Of a DNA stretch of 22,313 bases, positions 6,656 to 14,555 are shown one piece after another. A program made the position numbers and the translations under genes. The stretch's first letter is position 1, and each line of letters opens with the position of its first letter. The notes under the pieces are model-generated. The model was not told the DNA's origin. It was given only the letters and a program-made list of their open reading frames with translations, and ran no database searches. Where the stretch lies: assembly GCA_046757585.1 (NCBI GenBank), contig JBHHYR010000043.1, positions 1 to 22,313 of the forward strand, in the 5' to 3' direction. Source of the DNA: JBHHYR01 sp046757585. GTDB taxonomy: Bacteria > Desulfobacterota > Binatia > HRBIN30.

Positions 6656-8053
6656 TCAGCGGGTGATCCGGTAGACGTGCACGGCGTAGGGCGGGAAGTC
6701 GTCCTGCACGCTATTCTGGCTGACCATGGGATGACGGCCATCAAAGATTTCGTAGGCGTCTGTAATACCCGCGCCGAAACGAATGCGCCCCGTCACAGAG
6801 GTTGGTGCCGGGTTTGCAGTCACGAGGAGCTCCGTGTCGGCGGTCCGTAGACCGCGTACGGCCAGCGACGCAGGCTGGCTGGTTATATCGCCGATCGGCT
6901 CGCCGTCGAGCAGCACCGTGCCGATCCGCTTCAACTCGCGGGCGATGGTGCGTACGCCGACGTCCCAAACCGGGGCGTCTAGCGGAATGGTATTGCGGAG
7001 CTGATGCGAGCCGAAGAATACCACGCCACGCGCTCCGTGCAGCAGCGCGTCGTAGACCATGAAGCGTAATTCCTCCGGTGTCGGCCGGCGCCCCTGCGTG
7101 CCTTCGTCGAGATCGGAGTAGCCGAACGCCTGCACGATCATCCACACCGCAGCTGCCGCGGGCGCCGCGCGCTGGGCACGTTCGGCGTGCGCTCCCACGG
7201 TGCTCAGACTCATCGCGCGCAGACCGTACCCATCGCGAATCGGATAGACGTCGAAGCCCAGGATGTCGGCCAGGGCCCCGAAGCTGCGTAGTTGGTCGTC
7301 GGTGGCGTACGGGTTGAAGTTCACCCATACCCGGCGGTCGGGATCAAGTGCGCGCAGGATCCCAATCACCCGCTCGAGTAGGGCCGGCGTGTATCCCGTC
7401 AGCTCCGGTTCGTCGAACATCCAGCCGCGGTAGTGGGGAGACGATCCCACGCAGGCGACGGTTGCCTGCAGCTGCGCCGTGAGCGTCGCGTCGTCCAGGA
7501 ACCGCACCTGCCGCCCTTGCGGACTGCCAATGAAGAAATCGATGCCAGACGCCCGCGCCTCGGCGACGAGACCGCGGCAATCAGGCTGCCCACTGAACGG
7601 TGGGACATCAGGCTTGACGTACTCGTAGTAGGCTACCACGGTGTTGATGCCAAAGTCGTCGAGGTCAGCGAGGGCACTGCCGGTCTGTTCATACGCGTGA
7701 TCCGGCCAGAAGTAGGCGCCAATTGGGAAACGCGCCGGCGCTTCAGGACACCCGCGAAGCGCTGCGTTGACTGCCGCAATGAGCCGGTCGATGGTCACCG
7801 GCCCGTCGCCCGCGTACGCCGGACAATCGGCACTAGTCGCTGCTCCAAGGGCAATGTTGATGGCGGTGACCAACTCGTCCACGGTCACCAAGCCATTCCC
7901 GTTGCAGTCGCCAACGCATGGGGCGGGCGGGGGCGTTGGGGTGGTCGCCGCGGTCTGTGACAGGGTCCGATCGCCGGCGTACCCAGCGCGGCCACTGGTA
8001 GAAGTTCCGTGGAGCAGCAGGGCCGCCAAGAAGAGTATCAACAGTGCTCGCAT
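6656..8053 (-). CDS. Secreted TIM-barrel (glycoside-hydrolase-like) protein with N-terminal dockerin-like EF pair
   Basis: A 465-residue exported protein. Residues 1-20 form a signal peptide (MRALLILFLAALLLHG). Then a Pro/Thr linker (37-45) and a dockerin-like pair, roughly 46-102, bounded by Cys46/50 and Cys77/102. The first loop DCNGNGLVTVDE (49-60) has a complete EF-hand pattern; the second, AYAGDGPVTIDR (79-90), has lost most Ca ligands. From about 108 follows a barrel resembling glycoside hydrolase folds: GAYFWPDHAYEQTG, INTVVAYYEYV (136-146), GWMFDEPEL (210-218, Asp214/Glu215/Glu217 as possible acids) and GFDVYPI (266-272), with a beta-rich C-terminal domain. Substrate unknown. The start at 8053 has GGGCAGG upstream. 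The dockerin-like pair is common in Binatia-like deltaproteobacteria and need not mean a cellulosome. Confidence 0.8.
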   Translation of the reverse strand: MRALLILFLAALLLHGTSTSGRAGYAGDRTLSQTAATTPTPPPAPCVGDCNGNGLVTVDELVTAINIALGAATSADCPAYAGDGPVTIDRLIAAVNAALRGCPEAPARFPIGAYFWPDHAYEQTGSALADLDDFGINTVVAYYEYVKPDVPPFSGQPDCRGLVAEARASGIDFFIGSPQGRQVRFLDDATLTAQLQATVACVGSSPHYRGWMFDEPELTGYTPALLERVIGILRALDPDRRVWVNFNPYATDDQLRSFGALADILGFDVYPIRDGYGLRAMSLSTVGAHAERAQRAAPAAAAVWMIVQAFGYSDLDEGTQGRRPTPEELRFMVYDALLHGARGVVFFGSHQLRNTIPLDAPVWDVGVRTIARELKRIGTVLLDGEPIGDITSQPASLAVRGLRTADTELLVTANPAPTSVTGRIRFGAGITDAYEIFDGRHPMVSQNSVQDDFPPYAVHVYRITR

Positions 8054-8078
8054 TGCCTGCCCGCCATTTCAGGCTCTC

Positions 8079-8108
8079 AGTGTACCACTTCGTGTGATGC
8101 CTTGTCCC
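8079..8108 (-). promoter_or_regulatory. Possible promoter of the secreted TIM-barrel gene
   Basis: On the minus strand GGGACA (8108-8103) and TACACT (8084-8079) are 18 nt apart. The -10 is preceded by TGG, an extended -10 feature. The first transcribed base would be near 8072, about 20 nt before the ATG at 8053. Each hexamer matches consensus at four of six. Confidence 0.3.
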
Positions 8109-8238
8109 TGCAGAGGATCGTCCCCTCCACAACCTCCTATTCGCCTCACCCAGAGCTTATGGAAAAGCATATTTCGCTTCCGGCGGCTTGACGAACTCGC
8201 ACGGAGGCTCGCCTGCGGGCAACACGTACCCGGGGTGA

Positions 8239-8577
8239 TCACTTGGTCCGCTGGCGGCGTTGGCGTTCGACCGTGCAGCCTTTGGCGTACGCGCTCAGTC
8301 GTGCTCGGATGCAATCGGGGTCCAGGTCGAGATGCTCACACACATTCTCGAACGCGAACGGCCACCTTTCACGGTGCCCGAAGAACCATGCTTGCAGCTC
8401 CCGCAGCCGTTCGTTTCCACCATCGTCGAGCGACTGCGCGGCGGCCCGGAATTCGTAGACCGCTTCCATGAGAACCGCCGCCAGCAAGCGCTTCTCCGGC
8501 GAACGGTCCTGCTTTCGGCACAGGTACGTGTATTCGGGAAGCATCAGGGGATTCTGTCTCCAGACGCCGACTGCCAT
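8239..8577 (-). CDS. Small uncharacterised protein with WPF-x-FENVCEHLDLDP motif
   Basis: A 112-residue soluble protein. LLAAVLMEAVYEFRAAAQS (31-49) is a helix; RLRELQAWFFGHRERWPFAFENVCEHLDLDPDCIRARL (58-94) carries the conserved pattern W-x-F-x-FxNxCExLxLDPxxIRxxL that I recall from short proteins of deltaproteobacteria. The last segment, ENVCEHLDLDPDCIRARLSAY, has helix-turn-helix spacing and a basic tail (VERQRRQRTK), so DNA binding is possible but unproven. The ATG at 8577 has a weak GAGAG upstream. It stands alone: 185 bp from the TIM-barrel gene start and 221 bp from the molybdoenzyme stop. Nothing further is seen in the 221 bp at 8578-8798. Confidence 0.72.
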   Translation of the reverse strand: MAVGVWRQNPLMLPEYTYLCRKQDRSPEKRLLAAVLMEAVYEFRAAAQSLDDGGNERLRELQAWFFGHRERWPFAFENVCEHLDLDPDCIRARLSAYAKGCTVERQRRQRTK

Positions 8578-8798
8578 ACGTGTGCTCTCTACTCGGGCTG
8601 GAAAGTCTCCACCACCGCGTCTCGCCTACGGCCTGTTGGTACGATACTCCACCGTTGCCTGCACTGATTTCTGCCGAGTACTCGACTGACATGCATCACC
8701 TTCCCGGATACGGGTCAACGTGCGATTCCAGAGAGAGCCGATGTGCAGCCGTGGGGCGTGCGGCGGCTACGTGCCACTCCCTTGGGATGTCAGGCTGC

Positions 8799-11630
8799 TC
8801 ATGTCACCCGCTTGATCTCAACCGGTACCCCGCGCGGGACGTGCACGGGACCGCTCGCGAAGACACGGTACCGCAGGTGCCCGTAATTGCCGACGAGATG
8901 AGTCGGCTTGTAGGGGGATGCAACGACCTCCATGTTGCCGCGCCAGCCCGAAAATTGAAACGGCTCCCACGCGTGGTAGATGATTGCCTCGCCCGGTGCG
9001 ACGCTGGCGGACGTTCGGACGCGGACGTGGAACGCGCCATCGTCGTTTCGTACCTCCACGAGGTCATTGTCATGGATGGCGCGCGCACGCGCATCTTCAA
9101 TGGCCATCCACAGTGACGGTTCACCGCGCTGCAACCGCAACAGGGTCGGTTCAGTACGCCACATCGCGTGGATGCTCCAACGCGTGTGACCACCGGTCAG
9201 CAGCAGCGGGTAGCTGCCGCCCACTCCGGGCAGGGATTTCCAGCGCGGGAGCACCTCGTCCGCTTCGAAGAACCAGGGATGGTCGAGGTAGAACTGCTGG
9301 CGACCCGTCAGGGTCGGCCATGCATGCCGGCCTTCGACGTGAATGCGCGAGGGTGTCAGGCTGCCTTGTGGTTCGATTTCGCTGCCGATGCCGCTGGTGG
9401 CGCCCCAGCCGCCGATGGAGCGAACTTGGATCGCCCCTCGCCGTTGCGCTTCGCGCCAGCCGATGCCTGCGGTGGACGACGAACCGCGAAGAATGCGATC
9501 GAGGATGGCGGCGTCGTCTCGCGGACCGTAGCGCCCGTCTGCGGTGAACCGGTCGTAGATGCTCGCCAGGGTGCCCGGGATGCCGCGCTGGCGTGCGCGT
9601 TGTTGTAACCGCTGTGCCAGCAGCGCCATGATCTCCCACTCCGGCTTCGACTCGCCTAGCGGCGCGACAGCTCGATCGCCTATGACGGCGTAGGGGGCGA
9701 GGGCGACTGCGTACTTGATGCCGCGTTTTTCATAATAGCCCGCCGCTGGCAGCACCAGGTCGGCTTTCATGCCGCTGGTTGAGAGGCGTGTATCGATGGC
9801 GACGACGAGCTTGAGCTTGGGCCAGAGGACACGCTCGATCACCTGGGGCAACGGCCAGCGGCGCAGGGGGTTGACGCCCGATGTCACGAGCACGCGCGGG
9901 GGACGGTCCGCCGCCGGGCGCACGGGGATCCAGCCCCGATCCACCGCTTCGCGGAAGTAGCCACGCGCCGGGCGCGGCAGAGTCGCGTCGCGCACCGCGC
10001 CGTCTTGCGCGTCAGCCCGACCGCCGTGGACGGACAGAAAGACATGCGACGGGGTCCAGGTGAGTCGTGTGCGGGACGCCGCGGCGCGGGCCGGCTCCCT
10101 TGCCCGCGGGGATGGCGTATGGAAGCGCAGCACCTGTCGCTGCAGCCATGAGGGCTGCGTGCCCAGAAACTCGTCCGCGCCCTCGAATGGGATCCACGCC
10201 GCGAAGCGCACGCCAGCGCCGGTGCGCCCCTGCTGGCCGCGCAGCGCCGCGAGTAGGATCAAAGCGCGTTGCAGCAGGTCGGCGTGGTACGACTTGCACG
10301 AGCCCCACGTGGCATAGATGAGGATGCGCCGCGACGCAGCCAGCAGCGCTGCCAGACGGTCCTGTGTCGCCACCCCGACACCGGTGACTTCCGCGACATA
10401 CGCCGCGGTGTACGCTGCGACCCGCTGGCGCAATCGCTCCATGACCGGGCGCACATGGAGGACGCCCTGCGCCGTCTTGACCTCGAAGTGCCCCGCCAGG
10501 GCGGGGACAACGTCGCCGAGCGCGAGGGAATCGCTCCAGCACCCGGGTGTGCCAGGGGCTTCGACCACCTTCCCCGTTTGCTCGTCCGCGATATAGAAAA
10601 TGTCCTCGCGGCCACGGGCGGAGAGATCCGACTGGCGCAGAAAGCGGCCAGTGTCTTCCCGCACCAGGAACGGCAAATCGGTCTGCTCGCGCACATATGC
10701 CTGGTCGAGCACCCCGCGTGCGAGCAGGGCGCGCACGAGCCCGAGCGCCAGGGCGGCGTCCGTTCCTGGCCGCGGGTTCACCCACAGCGAGGCGTGAACG
10801 GCGCTGGGCGAGTAGTCCGGACTCACAGTAACCACGGACGTGCCCCCGTAGCGCGCCTCGGTGACGAAATGGGCGTCCGGAATCCTGGTCTGGACCGGGT
10901 TGCAGTGCCACAGGAACAGGGTATCTGTTCGGAACCAATCGTCGGCACTGCCGTCAACAAAGGACGTTCCCCACGTCTGCAGCGCGCCCTTGGCAAGATC
11001 GCCCGTTCCGGCAAATCCATCCAACATGGTGGCGCCGAGCAAGCCGAAGAAACGCATCTCACCGACGGTGCTGGGCCCCCAGTCGATATTCGAGGTGCCG
11101 TTGTCATAGACCACCGTCTCGAGGCCCCCGTCCGCTGCGGCGTCGAGGATCGCATCGGCGATGCGAGTGAATGCAGCGTCCCAGGAGATGCGGCGCCACC
11201 GCCCGGCGCCGCGAGCGCCTACCCGTTCGAGGGGGTAGGTGATCCGGCCGGGCGCAAGCATCAACGAGCTATAGCAGCTGCCCTTCTGGCACCCCCGTGG
11301 CGCGTAGTCGGGAAGGCCGGCCGCCTGCCGGGCGTAGACGTCGGCTTGCTCCTCGCGCCACACCATGCCGTCCTTCACATAGACATCGAAGGCGCAGGCG
11401 CTGAAGCAGTTAGCCCGCAAGTGGGTCCCCCGTACCACACGATCCCAGCGCCATGCGACACGGTAGACGTCTGTCCATCCCGCGTAGGAATGGGGTGCTG
11501 GCGGCACGGTGGCGTGGGCCGCGCTGGCTCCGCCGATGCGGTTGGTGTGTGGAACAAGCCGGGACAACGACAGCGCTAGCGTGCTGCCTACGCCGCGGAT
11601 CAAGAGCTGCCGGCGTGTCAGCCCGCTCAT
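8799..11630 (-). CDS. Tat-exported molybdopterin oxidoreductase, DMSO-reductase type II-like catalytic subunit
   Basis: A 943-residue catalytic subunit for a bis-MGD molybdenum centre. Residues 1-40 form a Tat signal with TRRQLLI (5-11), a hydrophobic stretch (GSTLALSLSRL) and AHA before the likely cleavage site. The FS0 cluster motif is His70, Cys75, Cys79, Cys114 (H-x4-C-x3-C-x34-C; nitrate reductase has H-x3-C). Asp211 in GTGDLAKG aligns with the Mo-ligand Asp of NarG and ethylbenzene dehydrogenase. Other landmarks are WHCNPVQTRIPDAHF (239-253), VLPAAGYYEKRGIKY and LTGGHTRWSIHAMW. Its start lies 103 nt after the stop of a paralogue. Type II enzymes reduce nitrate, selenate or chlorate, or oxidise hydrocarbons and DMS; the residues do not fix the substrate. 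Expected in the periplasm with an Fe-S partner encoded at 14556-15569. No strong ribosome site is visible. Confidence 0.9.
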   Translation of the reverse strand: MSGLTRRQLLIRGVGSTLALSLSRLVPHTNRIGGASAAHATVPPAPHSYAGWTDVYRVAWRWDRVVRGTHLRANCFSACAFDVYVKDGMVWREEQADVYARQAAGLPDYAPRGCQKGSCYSSLMLAPGRITYPLERVGARGAGRWRRISWDAAFTRIADAILDAAADGGLETVVYDNGTSNIDWGPSTVGEMRFFGLLGATMLDGFAGTGDLAKGALQTWGTSFVDGSADDWFRTDTLFLWHCNPVQTRIPDAHFVTEARYGGTSVVTVSPDYSPSAVHASLWVNPRPGTDAALALGLVRALLARGVLDQAYVREQTDLPFLVREDTGRFLRQSDLSARGREDIFYIADEQTGKVVEAPGTPGCWSDSLALGDVVPALAGHFEVKTAQGVLHVRPVMERLRQRVAAYTAAYVAEVTGVGVATQDRLAALLAASRRILIYATWGSCKSYHADLLQRALILLAALRGQQGRTGAGVRFAAWIPFEGADEFLGTQPSWLQRQVLRFHTPSPRAREPARAAASRTRLTWTPSHVFLSVHGGRADAQDGAVRDATLPRPARGYFREAVDRGWIPVRPAADRPPRVLVTSGVNPLRRWPLPQVIERVLWPKLKLVVAIDTRLSTSGMKADLVLPAAGYYEKRGIKYAVALAPYAVIGDRAVAPLGESKPEWEIMALLAQRLQQRARQRGIPGTLASIYDRFTADGRYGPRDDAAILDRILRGSSSTAGIGWREAQRRGAIQVRSIGGWGATSGIGSEIEPQGSLTPSRIHVEGRHAWPTLTGRQQFYLDHPWFFEADEVLPRWKSLPGVGGSYPLLLTGGHTRWSIHAMWRTEPTLLRLQRGEPSLWMAIEDARARAIHDNDLVEVRNDDGAFHVRVRTSASVAPGEAIIYHAWEPFQFSGWRGNMEVVASPYKPTHLVGNYGHLRYRVFASGPVHVPRGVPVEIKRVT

Positions 11631-11664
11631 GCGACCAGTGGATGAGGAGCGACGGCGTGAGGGC

Positions 11665-11721
11665 CGCGGCCGGCATCCGTACCCGGGGGGACTCGGGGGT
11701 GGGAGGCGCTGGCCGGCCGCG
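11665..11721. repeat. GC-rich inverted repeat between the two molybdoenzyme genes
   Basis: CGCGGCCGGC (11665-11674) and GCCGGCCGCG (11712-11721) are perfect 10 bp inverted repeats around a 37 nt loop that contains several G-runs on the + strand. CATCCGTA occurs at the 3' side of both arms, partly duplicating the block. In the minus transcript this would be a stable intercistronic stem, perhaps setting the ratio of the two subunits. No T-run follows on either strand, so it is not an ordinary terminator. Confidence 0.4.
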
Positions 11722-11733
11722 ACATCCGTAGTC

Positions 11734-14508
11734 CTACGCCTTGGTGACCTCTACGTGTACGGCCCGGTCGATCGGGATCGGCTGCCAGTGGAGGCCGCGG
11801 TACTGCAGGTGGCCATAGCCGCCGGCGAAGTGCAGCCATTTCACCATCCCGGGCTCGATGTTCTCCGGTCCCTTCCAGCCCTCGAACTGGAATGGTTCAT
11901 AGCCGTTGTAGATGACGACCTGGCCTGGCCTGGTGCCGGGCGACCAGCGCACCCGGATGCGCATGTCCGCCAAGTCGTTGAACACGCGCACCTCGTCGTT
12001 GTTCGTCACGCCGCGGGCGGCCATGTCGTCGGGGTTCATGTACATGACCGGGTAACCGCGATGCGTTCCGAGGATGACGCGGCTGGTGTGGTTCATCGAG
12101 TGGATGCTCCAGCGTGGGTGACCGCTGGTCAGACGGAGGGGGAAGTCGCCGCCGTGGCGCGGGTTGTCCTTGTGGACGGGGAGTTCCTCCCCGGCCTCCA
12201 GGTACCAGTCGTGGTCGATGTAAAACGACGCACGGCGATTCAACGTCGGATAGGGTTTGAGTTGCTCGACGTGGTTACGGAATGGCGTGTGTGTCTTGTG
12301 GGGTTCGAGCGGCGACTGCTGGCAGACCATCATCGCAGAGTCCCCCCAGCCGATGGCACGCACGGCGCCTTTTTGCCGCATGGTGTCGAGGGTCGTGTCT
12401 GCCGGGATCGTGCCGAGGACAGCGCTGTCGCGGAAGATCTCGTCGATCAACTTGGCGTCGTCTGCCAGCGCCCCGTTCTTCGTGATCCAGTTCCAGAGGT
12501 TGTCGAGCGGCACCGGCTCTCCGTTCTCGCGCGGCCAGGGGCCGACGCCTCGTGCTTGTGCGCGCGCGGTGAGTGCTCTGGCGAGGCCCTGAATGATCTG
12601 CCATTCGCTGCGCGCCTCGCCCGGCGGCTCGGCTGCCTTGTCGATCAGCAACACGTGCATGTGCATGGGGCTCGAATACGGCTGGTTTAGCTTTTCATAG
12701 TGCTGCGCGGCCGGTAGGATGTAGTCGGCGTACAGTCCCGTCGTGTTGATGCGCCAGTCGACGGAGACAATCATTTTGAGCTTGGGCCAGAGGTGCTCGA
12801 GCAGCATGCGCGCGCCACCGCGCTGGCGGCGTAGCAGGTTGCCGCCCACCTCGATCAGAAAACGGGGCTCCGCCTGCCGCGTCTGTTCATCGGTAGTGTC
12901 CCACCACCCTTTCTCGCAGGCCTCCTGGAAGTACGCATCGAAGGTGCGTTTCATAGTCGGGTCGCCGTACCCGGGCCGGTTCCAGATTTCGCGGTAGCCG
13001 CAGTGGTGATACCAAAAGAAAGCCGGAGGCGTGAAGATCCCCATCAACTTCGTCATCTCACGCTCGGCGTTGTACGTGACGATCTCATCGGTCAGGGTGG
13101 GGTCTGCCTCGAGCATCGATTGCATCATGGCATCCCGCATGGAGCGCGAGGCGAGGGTCGTTTCGGGACCCGCCTCTGTCTTCAGGAGCACAGTAAACAA
13201 CCCGTCGTTGAGGCCGACTGCCCAGCTACGAGCGCCGGTGCCGTGCTTGCCCCAGTTGCCAGTGAGCCCCAAGATGAGCATCATGGCGCGTTCCATCAGA
13301 TCGCCGTGATAGTACTTGCCGGCGTTCCAACCCATCAGGATGCGTGTGCGCTTGGCTGCAATCTTGCGCGCAGTCTTGCGAATCGTGTCCGGATGCACCC
13401 CGCAGATAGTGGCTGCCTGCTCCGGACGGTACTGCGCGTCGAGCAGCGTGCGCAACATGACGAAGGCCGGCTGCACCTCGATCCGCGTTCCGTCTCGCAG
13501 GGTGACGGTGACGCAACCGGCCAGCGCCGGATCGATCGCGCCGCAGTCCAACGTGCGCCGCGGGGCAGGCACCACGTGCTGCGTCTTCACATCGAGCCAA
13601 TAGAACTGCTCATCACTGCCGCCATCCTGCAGATCCGACGCGCGCAGAAACCGACGCGTGTCACGGCGGACCAGCAGCGGGAGATCCGTCTGGGTCTTCA
13701 CGAAGCCTACGTCCGCCAGGCCTTCTTCGATCACCACCTGCGACATGGCGTTGGCGAACGCAGCGTCGGTGCCGATTGCGATGGGGATGTGGGAGTCGGC
13801 GTGCACCGCAGAAGGGTTGAAGTCTGGTGCGATGGTGACAACGTCGCTGCCGTTGTACCGTGCCTCCTGGATGAAGTGGTACCACGTGATGTTCGTGTAT
13901 ACCGGATTGGCGTGCCAGATGAGCACCAGCTCGGTCTTGAAGAAGTCATCCGCGCCAGGCGAGGGGTCGAACTTCCCGAACGTGGTGTAGATTCCAGGGC
14001 TGAAGTCGTTGATCTCCGCCTGCAGGTCGGTGACCTGGAAGCCGAGCTGCGCCGAGAAGTTGCTCCACAGGATCTGCTGTGTGCCGCCTTCGCCGGGGGT
14101 GCCAATGTGGTACAGGGCATGTGGGCCCTGGTCCTGCACCGCATCCAAGATGGCGTCGGCGATGTCATGCAGGGCGGTGTCCCAGGACACGCGCTCCCAT
14201 TTGCCCTTGCCGCGCTCACCGACACGCTTCATCGGGTAGAGGACGCGCTCCTCATTGTAATGCTGTTGGCTCCACGACGCTCCTTTCTGGCAGCCCATGG
14301 GGTTCATGTCCGGAACCCCCGGCTCGATCGTGGGAAAGACCGCGGCTTGTTCCTCGCGGACGATTTTGCCGTCACGGCTGTACACGCGCCACGGGCAGCC
14401 GCCGGGATAGCAGTCCACGGCGTGGCATCCCCAGGTGACCTTGTCCCACTTCCAAGCATTGCGATACGTATCCTCGGCGGCGCGGTGCTCTGTGTGCGTG
14501 TCCTTCAT
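11734..14508 (-). CDS. Molybdopterin oxidoreductase, DMSO-reductase type II-like catalytic subunit without Tat signal
   Basis: The second catalytic subunit, 924 residues from ATG 14508. AGGAG lies 6 nt before that ATG. A GTG at 14559 in frame, overlapping the Fe-S gene stop as GTGA, would add 17 residues but has no clear ribosome site. Neither start gives a twin-arginine signal. The FS0 motif is His29, Cys33, Cys38, Cys73 (H-x3-C-x4-C-x34-C). Asp168 in EINDFSPG aligns with the Mo-ligand Asp of NarG. IWHANPVYTNITWYHFIQEARY, YILPAAQHYEKLNQPY and LTSGHPRWSIHSM parallel the other catalytic subunit, but overall sequence is clearly divergent, so this is not a recent duplicate. It lies directly after the Fe-S gene and so is the more likely partner of it. 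Without Tat, it should be cytoplasmic, as NarG is, unless it is carried by another subunit. Confidence 0.9.
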   Translation of the reverse strand: MKDTHTEHRAAEDTYRNAWKWDKVTWGCHAVDCYPGGCPWRVYSRDGKIVREEQAAVFPTIEPGVPDMNPMGCQKGASWSQQHYNEERVLYPMKRVGERGKGKWERVSWDTALHDIADAILDAVQDQGPHALYHIGTPGEGGTQQILWSNFSAQLGFQVTDLQAEINDFSPGIYTTFGKFDPSPGADDFFKTELVLIWHANPVYTNITWYHFIQEARYNGSDVVTIAPDFNPSAVHADSHIPIAIGTDAAFANAMSQVVIEEGLADVGFVKTQTDLPLLVRRDTRRFLRASDLQDGGSDEQFYWLDVKTQHVVPAPRRTLDCGAIDPALAGCVTVTLRDGTRIEVQPAFVMLRTLLDAQYRPEQAATICGVHPDTIRKTARKIAAKRTRILMGWNAGKYYHGDLMERAMMLILGLTGNWGKHGTGARSWAVGLNDGLFTVLLKTEAGPETTLASRSMRDAMMQSMLEADPTLTDEIVTYNAEREMTKLMGIFTPPAFFWYHHCGYREIWNRPGYGDPTMKRTFDAYFQEACEKGWWDTTDEQTRQAEPRFLIEVGGNLLRRQRGGARMLLEHLWPKLKMIVSVDWRINTTGLYADYILPAAQHYEKLNQPYSSPMHMHVLLIDKAAEPPGEARSEWQIIQGLARALTARAQARGVGPWPRENGEPVPLDNLWNWITKNGALADDAKLIDEIFRDSAVLGTIPADTTLDTMRQKGAVRAIGWGDSAMMVCQQSPLEPHKTHTPFRNHVEQLKPYPTLNRRASFYIDHDWYLEAGEELPVHKDNPRHGGDFPLRLTSGHPRWSIHSMNHTSRVILGTHRGYPVMYMNPDDMAARGVTNNDEVRVFNDLADMRIRVRWSPGTRPGQVVIYNGYEPFQFEGWKGPENIEPGMVKWLHFAGGYGHLQYRGLHWQPIPIDRAVHVEVTKA

Positions 14509-14514
14509 GGCATG

Positions 14515-14519
14515 CTCCT
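14515..14519 (-). promoter_or_regulatory. Ribosome binding site deciding the start of the second molybdoenzyme
   Basis: AGGAG on the minus strand lies 6 nt before ATG 14508, preferred over the upstream GTG at 14559. Confidence 0.6.
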
Positions 14520-14555
14520 CGTGTGACTCGGCTGCCTTCCGATCGAGATGCGCGT

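Noticed and set aside
10269..11579. 436-codon plus-strand frame opposite the Tat molybdoenzyme
   Set aside because: Antisense to residues with Tat, FS0 and Mo-ligand motifs; no recognisable domain.
11682..11710. G-quadruplex on the plus strand between molybdoenzyme genes
   Set aside because: Only three runs of three or more G with clear loops; a fourth tract has just two G, so a stable three-tetrad form is not supported.
11509..12690. 393-codon plus-strand frame opposite the two molybdoenzyme genes
   Set aside because: It spans the gap and both genes in antisense; shadow of high-GC coding sequence.
13003..14526. 507-codon plus-strand frame opposite the second molybdoenzyme
   Set aside because: Large but antisense to conserved motifs; translation reads as a mirror of the coding strand's third-position bias.
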